A stretch of 64,000 nt of DNA, from the NCBI GenBank assembly GCA_963921795.1, contig OY997661.1:42189466-42253465 (forward strand), read 5' to 3'. Source of the DNA: Nannobrachium achirus. Taxonomy: Eukaryota > Chordata > Actinopteri > Myctophiformes > Myctophidae. Both the position numbers and the translations under genes were made by a program. A model generated the notes under the pieces. The model worked only from the letters and a program-made list of their open reading frames with translations, searched no databases and was not told the origin of the DNA. Below are positions 40,357 through 54,561 of the stretch, one piece after another; position 1 is the stretch's first letter; every line of letters begins with the position of its first letter.

Positions 40357-43300
40357 GTAGTTAATTTAACAAACGAAGGTGAACACGGCAAGGGAACAAC
40401 TATACTGGGAATACTAAAGGGGACAAAATAAAGTTCTGAAAAACAAGGTACTAGAGGATTAGCAAAAACACAGGCTTCAACAACTAGACAGACACATGGT
40501 TAAACCATTACTTACGACAACGAACCGACGAAGAACTGAACAAACAGACAAATACACAGGACTAACAAACATAAATACACAGGACTAACTAGACACAGGT
40601 GAACTCAAACAACAATCAACACTGGGATTGGCTGGGGCACAATAGGACACAGGAGGAGAACAGAACTAAATTCAACAGGGGGGACACAGCAGAAACTGTT
40701 ACAAAATAAAACACAAAACTAAAAAAAGCACAGAGTAACAAAATACAAGACTAGAACAGAAACATACAGCAACATGGCTTAAAGTCCAAAACTCAAATAC
40801 AAGGCAGCTTGAGAGTTCAAATGTTTTCATTTACTCCTTTCTATCGTTTTAGAGATTTAAATTATTTTGATTTCAGTGGCTGGGGGCATGCACACACATG
40901 GCTAAATATGTATTTTTACACAGAATAAGCCAATTCCCAAGATGCACCGCAATCTTTCATGGGCAGATGTGACTTCTGGGGTTACTGTAAATAGCAATAA
41001 AGAAATTGCATGCTTATTGTGTCTAACAATACATATTTAGCCACTTGTACACATGCCCCCACGTTTTAGCAGGGAGAGTGTTGCTGTTACTACATGTCAT
41101 CTTTTCGACACCCGACCCTAACCCTAACCTCCGTGGAGTGAGTCGCTAACCCTCCGGTCGAAATGATGGTCGTTCGAAAGAGCGTGATTTTCCCGTTTTA
41201 GCACACTAAACGTGCTAAAACGATAGAACGAAGTAAATGAAAATATTTTAGGGTGAAGCTGTAAAATGAATGTGAACCATTAGGTCTAATTATTATGTGT
41301 CAAAAACAGTTTTCCAGGAAATGAAAAGGCTGTGTTCCAATGGATCCAATGTAGTCATTATTTAGTCACAAGCTCTTGTTAACTTTTCATTGGTTCGATA
41401 TTCATAAAACCCACAGACAGCTGGGGTCATTTTAATGTCTTCTTAGGCTTTTGTGTTGCACCCCTTTTAAGTTGCTTGATATTAGGGATGGGACAATATG
41501 AAAATTTCATATCACGATTATTGTGACGGAAGAAATCGCGATTTACGATATTATCACGATAATCAAAATCCATTATCCAGGGGTGGAACATCTGCCAAAA
41601 AATAGCCGATCTACAAGCTCACAACGCGTTGCATTGCTAGAGACGTTTGACATTTGATAGAGAGTGAAAACAAGACTGTATCAAATACATATATTATAAG
41701 TACCTTTTACCAATTATAGAGGGTTTAAGTGGTACCGGATATGCAGCTCGGCAAATAAAAGGTGAATTGATCCCAGTGCATGATGGAGGACAATATCACG
41801 ATAAATTAAATCTCACATACGATTATCGTGAGTGTTTTTATCACGATAAACAATAATATCGCGTATCGTCCCATCCTTACTTGATATACATACATTTACA
41901 TTATTATCAGATCTACCCCCATCTATGTAAATCCATTCAACTTCAAACCCCATTTTAACCATTTTAACCCATTGACAGCATATGTCCCTGCTTCTGGTGA
42001 CTGATATTGCACTTGAAATGCAAGTGTGAGATGTATATATTTTGAATGAGACTAACATGATTAAAATGGGGTTAAATGGGCTCATGTAGGAGAAGGGCTT
42101 GTCTTGAATATGTATTGAATCAAAATATTGATTGGTTCATTGGTTCCCAGTTGCTGCCCGCACAAAAAACCTCACCACCTGTAGCACTCACCTCTTCATA
42201 CTCCAGTAGTGTTGTAGTAGCCTACTCAAGTCAATAGGCTATTTAAGCTTTGGATGGCTACGGCAGATGACGGTAAACGGAAATTATCAGCGCTCGATAG
42301 ATAAACCTGCCGCTGTCGCAGCCGTCTCTACAACGGCAGAAAAGCTACCTTCCACACAACGTCTGCTGCGTAGACATGTCGCCATGGGAACCAAAGGGTT
42401 CAGTAAAAGGGGTGGAGTCGCCGACCATTTCCACCGCAACGGCGATTGCGTCATAGCAGCCGTAGTCCTGCCTCACGTCACGGTAGTAGAAACAGGCTCC
42501 TTAAATTCCCTAATGACTCGTCTTGAGTCCCGTCTCAAGTCTAAATTTTCATTGAAACGGTCTCGTCTTAGTCTCACTGATGATTTTACTCTGTCTTGAC
42601 CCTTGACTAAGGGACTCAGGACTCTTCCCCCACTGTATTAATTAGTATTAGTATTATACCCATATTATGAGGAGCCCATTCACATTAACATTATGCTACT
42701 TTTCATTGATAAATTACTAGATGATGTGTGTAAATGGTTTAGTAAGTAAACCCATAGTCCGGAAAATGTGTCAATCTTGTGCAAATAATTCATGGGTTCA
42801 ATTTGTAGTCCTACGGCAGCCATGTTGAGGACCAACACATGTGTTTCACTTGTCTGATTGGCATAGAATTAATGTTCTACATCAATCAGAACACCTGTGT
42901 TGGTCCTCAATATGGCCGCTGCAGGACTACAAATTGAACCCGTGAATAGCAGGAACTATACACTTTTCAAGATGTTAAATTATGTCCTGAAAACCTCATG
43001 ACGTTATACCATGACGTTATACCACCCATCACCCCAACACAAGGCTGGATTAGATTCCTGGCCAGCTGGACCAATTGCTACATGCCAATACTCTCTCTCC
43101 ATGTTTCGTGTGTGTCTCCACAGTAGCTGTCAAATTAGGATTTTTTTTTTTAAATTTGATTTATTTTTGTATTTGGTCTCAGTCTCGACTCGGACTCAAA
43201 TCCCTCCCACACTCCGTCTTGATTCGGACTCGCCCCCCCTCAGACTTGGTCTTGACTTGGACTCAACTACAGCACAATAATCCTAGCCTGGTATAACCAG

Positions 43301-44814
43301 CCTAGATACTAATGAATCTAGCTAACTAACTGCAGTATCTTCATTCCCTCCTTGTTTTAACATGGGTGGATGATGGTATAGCTGCAGCTAGGCTACAATA
43401 ATCCACCTCACCCCTAGCACTCACCTCCGCTCAGACTCCACCTCACCCCCTAGTCCTCACCGCTTCATACTCCACCTCACCCCCTGGACATAATTGTCTT
43501 CTTTGTTTCAGTGAGATTAACTTTGTAAAACCAGAGAGAGCATCCCCTGCACCCAGCTGTCTGTCTATGAGAAGTGACGCGTCCTTAAGAGAATCTGCAA
43601 TGTAAGTATCACCATTACTGTTTCTATTAAAGGACTATACCAACATAAATACAGTACACCAGGGGTCTTCAACAGGGGGTCCGGGACCCCCAGGGGGTCC
43701 TCAGAGTTACTACAGGGGGTCCTCCAAATCTTCCAATCCTTTTTATATTAACAACTTGAACCCTAGCGTCCATATTCTGAGAACTGTAGCCAAAAATAGT
43801 AGATCTACAAGCTCACAACGCCTTGCAGCGCGAGGCGTTGTGAGCTTGTAGATCAGCTATTTTCGGCAAAGAGGTTTGGTGTAGAGGGGAAAAAAGAGCA
43901 GACTAAGTACAGAGTGAACAAAAATTGACATGAATCCAAAATACACTGATGATTGTGCTGTCAAACAATGAAACTACCGGTATATGGAATCTATGAACAG
44001 GTTGTGGGGGTCCCTGCTTCATCTCTCTCTCAACTAAGGGGTCCTTGGCCTGAAAACGTTGAAGACCCCTGCTGTACACACAATTCATTATGTAATCACA
44101 GGTTCAGGAGGGCCGGATCTAGCCTTCAGTACTAGGTGGGGCAGGAAGACATGACAGGGGGGGACCTCCAGTCCAGGCCATGCCGGCGTGGGTGGAAAAA
44201 ACCCTGAAAAAAACCTTGTAGCTTGTCTGTCTGTCTGACTGTCTGTCTGTCTGTCTGACTGTCTGGCTGTACAGGAAGTGGTATAAAAGTCCATATATGG
44301 TCATTCCCAGAAAAAGAAAAAAACCTTTTATGCGTGACATCATTTCCTGTACTGACAGTCAGACAAGCTACGAGATCTCTCAGGGTAAAAAAGTCCATAT
44401 ATGGTCATTCCCAGAAAAAGAAGAAACAATTCTGATGTCATAAATCCCAGGCCGAAAATGAGAATGTTGGGGTACCCCATTATGCCCATATATGGAGATC
44501 CACAAGCATCAAACCAAGGCCCTAACTCACAAAGGCCCTGCTTGGCATTACTAATTAACATAGGTTTTATGCCCATATATGGGGATTCCTATATTGTCAA
44601 TATTAAGGACATTATTAAGGATATTATGTTATCAATATTAAGGACATATATGGGAATGCCCATATTTGGTAAAGTCCATATATGGGCATGTTTTGACATA
44701 ACATAACTATCATGAAGGGGTCTCCATATGAGTAACTGGTCCCATATACATTACTGGCCAGATGGCCAAGAATTAGGAGGCTGTCACCCTGAGGTCGCAA
44801 GTCACCCTGAGGTG

Positions 44815-44907
<93 letters not shown>

Positions 44908-47900
44908 AAATCTTAGCAGTTTATCCATCTACCTAGTCATTTCAAATAATGTTATATTTTTGAAATTTTAGATATTTGCATGCCATCATGTTTGGTGGGG
45001 CAGACAGGGCATTCAGGGGGGCATTGCCCCCCCTTGCCTATGCCTAGATCCGGCCCTATCAGCCATATATTGCACATACAACTATTTTACCACTTAATTT
45101 TAGATGTCAGGACAATTTTAATTGCTTCCTGTCAAACAAATACATAATATGTGATTACATCAGCAGTTCCTAACCAATGTCAACATCCAATATTAATGCC
45201 AGAGACTAACAACTGTCAATCGCATAGCTCAATGGTCATTAGTCATGACAGCATGGCGGATTCGGTCTGGCCCACGTCACTCCCTTTTCCACATGAAGCT
45301 GAGACACTAGAGGGCAGTGTTAAGCCCTTTGCACACAGGACAGTTGCGTTTCTTCCGTTTGCTGTATGAATAAAACGCATTGGATTTGGTGTGCACTGCT
45401 GTGCGGAATCGGCGCTGCGGATCCCAAAAGGAGTCATAAAAGGAGTGATGAGTTTTTTTACCGCATGCGACAAGACGCACGAATCGAACTGAGTTCGATC
45501 GAGAGAAAAAACGCACGGCGGCAGCCACTCGTCGCACGGCTAATTCGGATCCGGTGTGCATGAGGTCGTAGAGAATCATTGTTTTCTTTAAAAAAAATGA
45601 AATTGTCCGTTTTATCCGTGCGGATAAACGCGCCTGTGTGCAAAGGCCTTTACTCTGTGTAGTATGTCATACTAACTTAGCAAGATTTCACGCACATCGC
45701 AGGCTGTGTTCATGATTTGAGGTGTTTGTGGCCACTTTATCGCTGCTTGCAGCTATATTTATTATTATGCTATTATTATTAGGGGAGAGCCTGCACGATT
45801 GTAACGTTTTTCACATTTCAATATTTTACTCAGAGATTCTTTCACCTACATATGTAATATTTTCAGGCAAAGGACTTACACATGTCTGCTATCATAAACC
45901 ACTTCAAGTTTTTCAATTGATAAAACAGGTCACGAGTTATTAAACCGAGAGTGGACGCTGTTCCGATGTTACATTTGAAGCCCACATGGGATTAACTGTA
46001 ACAGCATGATTTATAAATGTAACACAGCTAAAGAACCACATTAAACAAATATTTTTTTGTTTAAATCAATTATATTTCATTCAAGCAACTCTTTAACATT
46101 GTTTTCATACCAAGGATCTGCTAAGATACTCTATCATACTTTAGGAAAATATTAAATATTACAATATGTACCAGTTTAAGCGTTTGAGTGAATTCCATGG
46201 GAAAATACATTGATTACCTAAATAAATAGCAAGTTTGATTAATGCAACATGTTATACATCCCTAATCTGACTTAAAATACACTGTAATTGAATGTCAGCT
46301 GACTGAACACAATATTCGCCAATATGTCAAATATTTCAATATGATATTATCATGTTAAATTGTGTTACAATTGAACCGTTTTGGCACCCCTGCTTTGACG
46401 TTGCCTACAGAACAGAACTAACATGCATAGCAAGTTAAAACGATGTAAACATAATTGCGGAAAAATCGATCCTGGCGCAAATGGGCGTGAGATGCGTCAT
46501 GACCCAAGGAATCCAGGGAAAAAATCATTTAAATTTTCCGACCTACAGTTACAGGCCAAAGCGTAAAGTGGGTCGTTATAGCGCCACCATGAGGCCGACT
46601 GATGTTTTAATTAATCCTTGTAATTATTATGAACCTTCCCTCCAAGTGTTGTAACTGTAGGTCTTACCGTTTCCGAGAGAAAAATACTGGAATGGGATAA
46701 TATTAGTGAATTATTTTTTCCCCATTGACTTATAATGGGATAATAATAAATTAATATCAATTAAACTATACAAACAATCTCTTAGCATACAAGCACACGA
46801 TTCCCGACGAAGCCGGTCGATTTGACATATGGCTAGAGTGTGTGGCGCAAAAACTGTGGGCAGTGAAACGCGCCAAACTTTTTTTTAGGACCAGAATGAT
46901 AGTGTGTTGCGTTTGGCCCTATTAGTAATTGACATCGCCTCCCACCGTTGGTTTTGGGTAACATTTTTGAGTTTTCTGATACTGCAAAGTAGCTCTATCT
47001 TGATGAATATCAAGCTATTAAAAGGATTTTTATTTAATCAATATATATTGAATAATGGTGTGGTCGGGGGTTTGGGGAGACAACTGTGTGTGTGTGGGTG
47101 TGTGAGAGAACTCCGGCGTATTGCTGCCTCCCATCAGCTTCTAGTTAGGCACTACACTGTCTGACTGACAGAGGTGGCTATTTGATCGTATATTTTGGTT
47201 TCTTTTTGTAAGATGACTTTATTTAATACATGGCATGAACATAGTCGTTAAAATGCTGTATATAAAACGACTACATGCACCCAGGCGTATACCTTATAGT
47301 GACGACTGGCTATTAAACTTTTACACCATTATTTGGAGATCAGTTCTGCAACGTGCAGTTGTTTTTTTAAATAAATATTTATTGAAATAGGATTAACTTC
47401 AATTGTCTAAATTCGGTGTAAATATAAACGTAGATACGCAGACTATAATTAGTCAGCTAAATCTCGTCTAGATCTAAACCATACTTAATAATGATCAACG
47501 GATATTATAATTATGTTAGTCCAAAATATTAGGAGATCAGTTATGCAAATTACTGTTGTTTTTTAAATAGTTATTGAATTATGGAAGAAATTGCAAAGTA
47601 TATTTTCGGTGTGAATATAACCGTAATCTAGCTGGTTGAAATGACGGCTAAAAAATAACTAGTCGTGTAATATCCGACTACTGCTCAGTGGGTAGAGTGG
47701 TGGACATGTATCTCCAAAGTCACTTGTTACATAGGCAACTTTGTTGATGATTGGATGTTGTTCCAATGAATCAGAGTAGGATTAGGGTAGCTACGTCATC
47801 AGCCAGCCAATACACACTGGTGTAGTTGTGCGGCTACCACAGACCAATCAGAAAACGTGTTTACATTCATTTTCTATGTCCCACTTTCCTTGGAGATACA

Positions 47901-48189
47901 GTAGGAGGCTGGTACCCAGGCAGGCTAGTTCAACCTGTGACTTTACCATAATATACTATAACATGGTGAAAATACACCAGTCTTCTCCTGTAGCAATATA
48001 TGTCTGTCTTTCTGGCTGGCTCCCTGTCTGCTGTCTGTAGGCTAGTAGTAGGCTTGTAGGAGGAGTAATGTACAATCCAGCGTCTAGTCATTATTAAGCA
48101 AAAAAACTAAAAAATAAATAAATGCTGAGGTTTGAGTGAAAATTAATGTAAAATCAAGCATGTACAGTAAAGATGGTGGAAAAAACAAT

Positions 48190-48271
<82 letters not shown>

Positions 48272-51200
48272 TGTCAGTCACAGGATGATGCAGGATAGAG
48301 GGGTGTCTCCTGCACCAGTCACTTTTCATACTGACAGCAGGAGTCCTGCTGTCAGTATGAAAAGTGACTGGTCCATGGAACACCCTGGTAACTTTAAAAG
48401 AGAACTCACTACTCCTGACTCGGGGTGAGAATGAACACAAATACTTCAATCTAACTAGTCCTACTACTGTAACATGTTCAGCTTACAGTGGAATCGTGCC
48501 AGCCTGATCCAGCCTGTTGTTACATTCGGCATTTTGTTTGAAGTGAGAAAAAGACAAACGTAGCGAATCAGGCTGGATCTGAGGCAAGAATCATGCGTGT
48601 GTGAAGGAATCTCTTGTTTGTTTTATAAATATTTCATTTTAAAAGTTTAAAAGCTTTATCCAAATTTTCTCACCTAGAAACTTTTTATTATTATTTTAAT
48701 TCAGCTTACTCTGGACACACATGATTGAACTTTTTACTTTGAAATGTTTTGTCATTTTTTAGATATTTAACTTGAAAATATCTTTATTATCTTACGGGTA
48801 ATAATAATAGAAATAATAATAGTCAATGTTATTGTTTATTTCTTTACCAGCATACATTTCTGCATTGTTTCAGTGTTGGAGCTTCCCCTGCACCTACCTG
48901 TCTGTCAGTGAGCAGTGACTGGTCCATGGGTCAGCCTATTAACTTTGGATACCTAATGTAAGTTACACCATTACTGTTTCTGTTAAAGAACTACCACCGT
49001 TAATAGATGTCATAGTGGCCGGGTTTCCCAAAGCGATCTTAAGCTTTGGGATGGTCGTAAGACCCATCGTAGCAGCAAAACTGTTATGAAGGCTCCTGTC
49101 AATCAAGGCTACGACGGCTTTCAGGAAACCGGTCGAGAGTGTACAATGGAACCAAATGGGCTGCTACGGTGGGTGAGCACACCTTAGGAATGACTTCAGA
49201 AAACCCATCGTAAGGTCTCCAGGACGATCGTAGAAGAACCTGTGAAGGCTCCTGTCAATCACACAGACCTGTCTTACGAAGGCTTTTTTAAAAGGTGACC
49301 TGGGGCGCCCTAAACCCCTCGGCTACGATGCTGATCACTATAAGTATAACTATAAAAGTATATAAAAAATCGATCTGTCAAGTGGATGGCCGAGTAGCTA
49401 GCCTAGGCTACACACCTGCTATAAAAATAAGTAATATAGTAAGAAAAAGAAGGATAAAAAAAATATGAACTATATATTTTTTATGTTACAGTATGCGTCT
49501 GTTTGGTTGCTTGAGAGAGCGCACCACAACACAAAATACTTACATAAAAATGAAGAGCTCCACATTCATTCTCAAAGTGTGGTCCGGGGACCCTTGGGGG
49601 TCCCCAGCTAAATGATATATAATACTGCACGGAAGCGGGGATAGAACCCGGAGTTTCCACTTGTCAGTCCAACACACGAGCCATTGCGCCAAACGAGCGC
49701 TGAATTTTGTTGGCAGGGCTGTTGTATTTAGTTAGGAAATTATATGAACCAAATGGACCCTCATCTTGGGTATGTAGCCTGCTACGTGCATGTACAAATG
49801 GGACCATTTAATTGTACAGTACACTCTCTGAGTTACACCCATGATGAGGGTTCATTTGGTTCCTACTTCAACCTTGTTGCCACCGCTGTTGGCTTGGCGG
49901 ACTGTATGTTAGACTGGTGAGTCAAAGCCTCGCGTTCGACTCCCGTTTAAGTGCATCGCCACATATCAAGGACCTCTTGGGGTCCCCGGACCCACTTTGT
50001 AAATCAAAGCTCTATAATATAGTCTCATGGTAGCTTATATAAATATTTAAGATGATTTAGACAAACAGTTAAGTTGTAGTTTAAAATTAAATCAACTAGG
50101 CTATTTTGTGCAGCCGTTACATCTTCCAAGTAGAGTTTAAAATAAAAACAAGGGGTCTGTGTGGTCAGTTAGCCTACCAGCAAGTTTGTTAATTTTCAGC
50201 ATTGTTTTCTACTTCTTTCTCGCGGGGCAAGTACAATCACACAACAGCTGAAATTCAGCTGGTTGTGGGTGTAGCCCCCACAGTTAGTACCAGCCATGAA
50301 CCAGCGACAACAGCCCTGCTAATCGGGCTCAGCCCTATTAGCACGACTGGTTGTGCGTTGGACTGGCGAGTGGGAGTCCCGGGTTCAATCCCCGCTTCCG
50401 TGTATCACTACAATCTGGCGTTGTCGGCAGGATGAGGAGCGTGGTATCCTCGCGTGAGGGACAGGTCCACGTCGTGTGCGGCGGTCCGCGGCGTGAAGTG
50501 TGAAGCGCGAGGGCGCGCTCCAAAGATCAGGGGGGTGATTGTAGCCCCCACAGTTAGTACCAGCCATGAACCAGCGACAACAGCCCTGCTAATCGGGCTC
50601 AGCCCTATTAGCACGACTGGTTGTGCGTTGGACTGGCGAGTGGGAGTCCCGGGTTCAATCCCCGCTTCCGCGTATCACTACATGGGGATCAATCAGGACC
50701 CAGAGCCATTCAAGGAGAGTCGGTGCAGAGTTGCATCATCTCCATTCACATGGGGGCAGAGTTGGCAGAACTCTATAATACAAGGCTCTGGCCAGCCTAA
50801 GGGCATGCGTAGCCTGTTTTGAGAGAGGCGCGTTTGGGAAACAGCTTCGTCGTCGTACCGGAGTGTCCTACGACGGGCTTGTACGACTGCGCTTTGGGAA
50901 TACCCGGCCATTGTCTATTCAAAGGCTCAGGCATATTGTACCGGTAAATTTATGGTTTACCCACTAATGGCCTTATTCTAGATGTCATGTTTGGTTAGCT
51001 TTTCTCCAAAGGCATTACAACACAACTTCTCCATACAGGCAGTTAACACGCAAGATGTTTCACATTGCATTTTCACCCCAGGATGAAATGTTCAACCTTA
51101 GCCTGGGTGCCAGCCTGCTACGCTACATTCTGTGGGTTTGTTTTGTCACTAGCTTCTCAGTCTGGACATGATTCAGTATCTCCAAAGTCACTTGTTACAT

Positions 51201-51667
51201 AGGCAACTTTGTTGATGATTGGATGTTGTTCCAATGAATCAGAGTAGGATTGGGGTAGCTACGTCATCAGCCAGCCAATACACACTGGTGTAGTTGTGCG
51301 GCTACCACAGACCAATCAGAAAACGTGTTTACATTCATTTTCTATGTCCCACTTTCCTTGGAGATACAGTAGGAGGCTGGTACCCAGGCAGGCTAGTTCA
51401 ACCTGTGACTTTACCATAATATACTATAACATGGTGAAAATACACCAGTCTTCTCCTATAGCAATATATGTCTGTCTTTCTGGCTGGCTCCCTGTCTGTC
51501 TGTATGTCTGTCTGTAGGCTAGTAGTAGGCTTGTAGGAGGAGTAATGTACAATCCAGTGTCTAGTCATTATTAAGCAAAATAAATAAAAAATAAATAAAT
51601 GCTGAGGTTTGAGTGAAAATTAATGTAAAATCAAGCATGTACAGTAAAGATGGTGGAAAAAACAATG

Positions 51668-51701
<34 letters not shown>

Positions 51702-54514
51702 GTGTGTGTGTGCGTGTGTGCGTGCGTGCGTGCGTGTCAGTCACAGGATGATGCAGGATAGAGGGGTGTCTCCTGCTGTCAGTATGAAAAGTGACTGGTC
51801 CATGGAACACCCTGGTAACTTTAAAAGAGAACTCACTACTCCTGACTCGGGGTGAGAATGAACACAAATACTTCAATCTAACTAGTCCTACTACTGTAAC
51901 ATGTTCAGCTTACAGTGGAATCGTGCCAGCCTGATCCAGCCTGTTGTTACATTCGGCATTTTGTTTGAAGTGAGAAAAAGACAAACGTAGCGAATCAGGC
52001 TGGATCTGAGGCAAGAATCATGCGTGTGTGAAGGAATCTCTTGTTTGTTTTATAAATATTTCATTTTAAAAGTTTAAAAGCTTTATCCAAATTTTCTCAC
52101 CTAGAAACTTTTTATTATTATTTTAATTCAGCTTACTCTGGACACACATGATTGAACTTTTTACTTTGAAATGTTTTGTCATTTTTTAGATATTTAACTT
52201 GAAAATATCTTTATTATCTTACGGGTAATAATAATAAAAATAATAATAGTCAATGTTATTGTTTATTTCTTTACCAGCATACATTTCTGCATTGTTTCAG
52301 TGTTGGAGCTTCCCCTGCACCTACCTGTCTGTCAGTGAGCAGTGACTGGTCCATGGGTCAGCCTATTAACTTTGGATACCTAATGTAAGTTACACCATTA
52401 CTGTTTCTGTTAAAGAACTACCACCGTTAATAGATGTCATAGTGGCCGGGTTTCCCAAAGCGATCTTAAGCTTTGGGATGGTCGTAAGACCCATCGTAGC
52501 AGCAAAACTGTTATGAAGGCTCCTGTCAATCAAGGCTACGACGGCTTTCAGGAAACCGGTCGAGAGTGTACAATGGAACCAAATGGGCTGCTACGGTGGG
52601 TGAGCACACCTTAGGAATGACTTCAGAAAACCCATCGTAAGGTCTCCAGGACGATCGTAGAAGAACCTGTGAAGGCTCCTGTCAATCACACAGACCTGTC
52701 TTACAAAGGCTTTTTTAAAAGGTGACCTGGGGCGCCCTAAACCCCTCGGCTACGATGCTGATCACTATAAGTATAACTATAAAAGTATATAAAAAATCGA
52801 TCTGTCAAGTGGATGGCGGAGTAGCTAGCCTAGGCTACACACCTGCTATAAAAATAAGTAATATAGTAAGAAAAAGAAGGATAAAAAAAATATGAACTAT
52901 ATATTTTTTATGTTACAGTATGCGTCTGTTTGGTTGCTTGAGAGAGCGCACCACAACACAAAATACTTACATAAAAATGAAGAGCTCCACATTCGTTCTC
53001 AAAGTGTGGTCCGGGGACCCTTGGGGGTCCCCAGCTAAATGATATATAATACTGCACGGAAGCGGGGATAGAACCCGGAGTTTCCACTTGTCAGTCCAAC
53101 ACACGAGCCATTGCGCCAAACGAGCGCTGAATTTTGTTGGCAGGGCTGTTGTATTTAGTTAGGAAATTATATGAACCAAATGGACCCTCATCTTGGGTAT
53201 GTAGCCTGCTACGTGCATGTACAAATGGGACCATTTAATTGTACAGTACACTCTCTGAGTTACACCCATGATGAGGGTTCATTTGGTTCCTACTTCAACC
53301 TTGTTGCCACCGCTGTTGGCTTGGCGGACTGTATGTTAGACTGGTGAGTCAAAGCCTCGCGTTCGACTCCCGTTTAAGTGCATCGCCACATATCAAGGAC
53401 CTCTTGGGGTCCCCGGACCCACTTTGTAAATCAAAGCTCTATAATATAGTCTCATGGTAGCTTATATAAATATTTAAGATGATTTAGACAAACAGTTAAG
53501 TTGTAGTTTAAAATTAAATCAACTAGGCTATTTTGTGCAGCCGTTACATCTTCCAAGTAGAGTTTAAAATAAAAACAAGGGGTCTGTGTGGTCAGTTAGC
53601 CTACCAACAAGTTTGTTAATTTTCAGCATTGTTTTCTACTTCTTTCTCGCGGGGCAAGTACAATCACACAACAACTGAAATTCATTTGCGAGCGCAGCTG
53701 GTTGTGGGGATCAATCAGGACCCAGAGCCATTCAAGGAGAGTCGGTGCAGAGTTGCATCATCTCCATTCACATGGGGGCAGAGTTGGCAGAACTCTATAA
53801 TACAAGGCTCTGGCCAGCCTAAGGGCATGCGTAGCCTGTTTTGAGAGAGGCGCGTTTGGGAAACAGCTTTGTCGTCGTACCGGAGTGTCCTACGACGGGC
53901 TTGTACGACTGCGCTTTGGGAATACCCGGCCATTGTCTATTCAAAGGCTCAGGCATATTGTACCGGTAAATTTATGGTTTACCCACTAATGGCCTTATTC
54001 TAGATGTCATGTTTGGTTAGCTTTTCTCCAAAGGCATTACAACACAACTTCTCCATACAGGCAGTTAACACGCAAGATGTTTCACATTGCATTTTCACCC
54101 CAGGATGAAATGTTCAACCTTAGCCTGGGTGCCAGCCTGCTACGCTACATTCTGTGGGTTTGTTTTGTCACTAGCTTCTCAGTCTGGACATGATTCAGTA
54201 TCTCCAAAGTCACTTGTTACATAGGCAACTTTGTTGATGATTGGATGTTGTTCCAATGAATCAGAGTAGGATTGGGGTAGCTACGTCATCAGCCAGCCAA
54301 TACACACTGGTGTAGTTGTGCGGCTACCACAGACCAATCAGAAAACGTGTTTCCATTAATTTTCTATGTCCCACCTTCCTTGGAGATACAGTAGGAGGCT
54401 GGTACCCAGGCAGGCTGGTTCAACCTGTGACTTTACCATAATATACTATAACATGGTGAAAATACACCAGTCTTCTCCTATAGCAATATATGTCTGTCTT
54501 TCTGGCTGGCTCCC

Positions 54515-54561
<47 letters not shown>

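Larger units (their letters stand above)
47701..51165 (+). repeat. tandem duplication unit 1 (3.5 kb) containing exons A1 and B1
   Basis: Starts GGACATG then TATCTCCAAAGTCACTTGTT. Nearly identical to 51166-54185 base for base over most of its length. Differences: a palindromic expansion in exon A1, longer microsatellites, and an extra ~430-bp tRNA-like tandem segment (50270-50682). Confidence 0.95.
51166..54185 (+). repeat. tandem duplication unit 2 (3.0 kb) containing exons A2 and B2
   Basis: Second copy of the unit, with the same exon, GCGATCTTAAGCTTTGGGAT and CCGGGGACCCTTGGGGGTCC landmarks. It lacks the 430-bp tRNA-like segment at GGTTGTGGGGATCAATCAGG. Confidence 0.95.

Noticed and set aside
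45458-45643. Open frames on both strands at 45.2-45.6 kb
   Set aside because: They are within a MITE with TAAGCCCTTTGCACAC ends. Frames overlap on both strands and lack homology.
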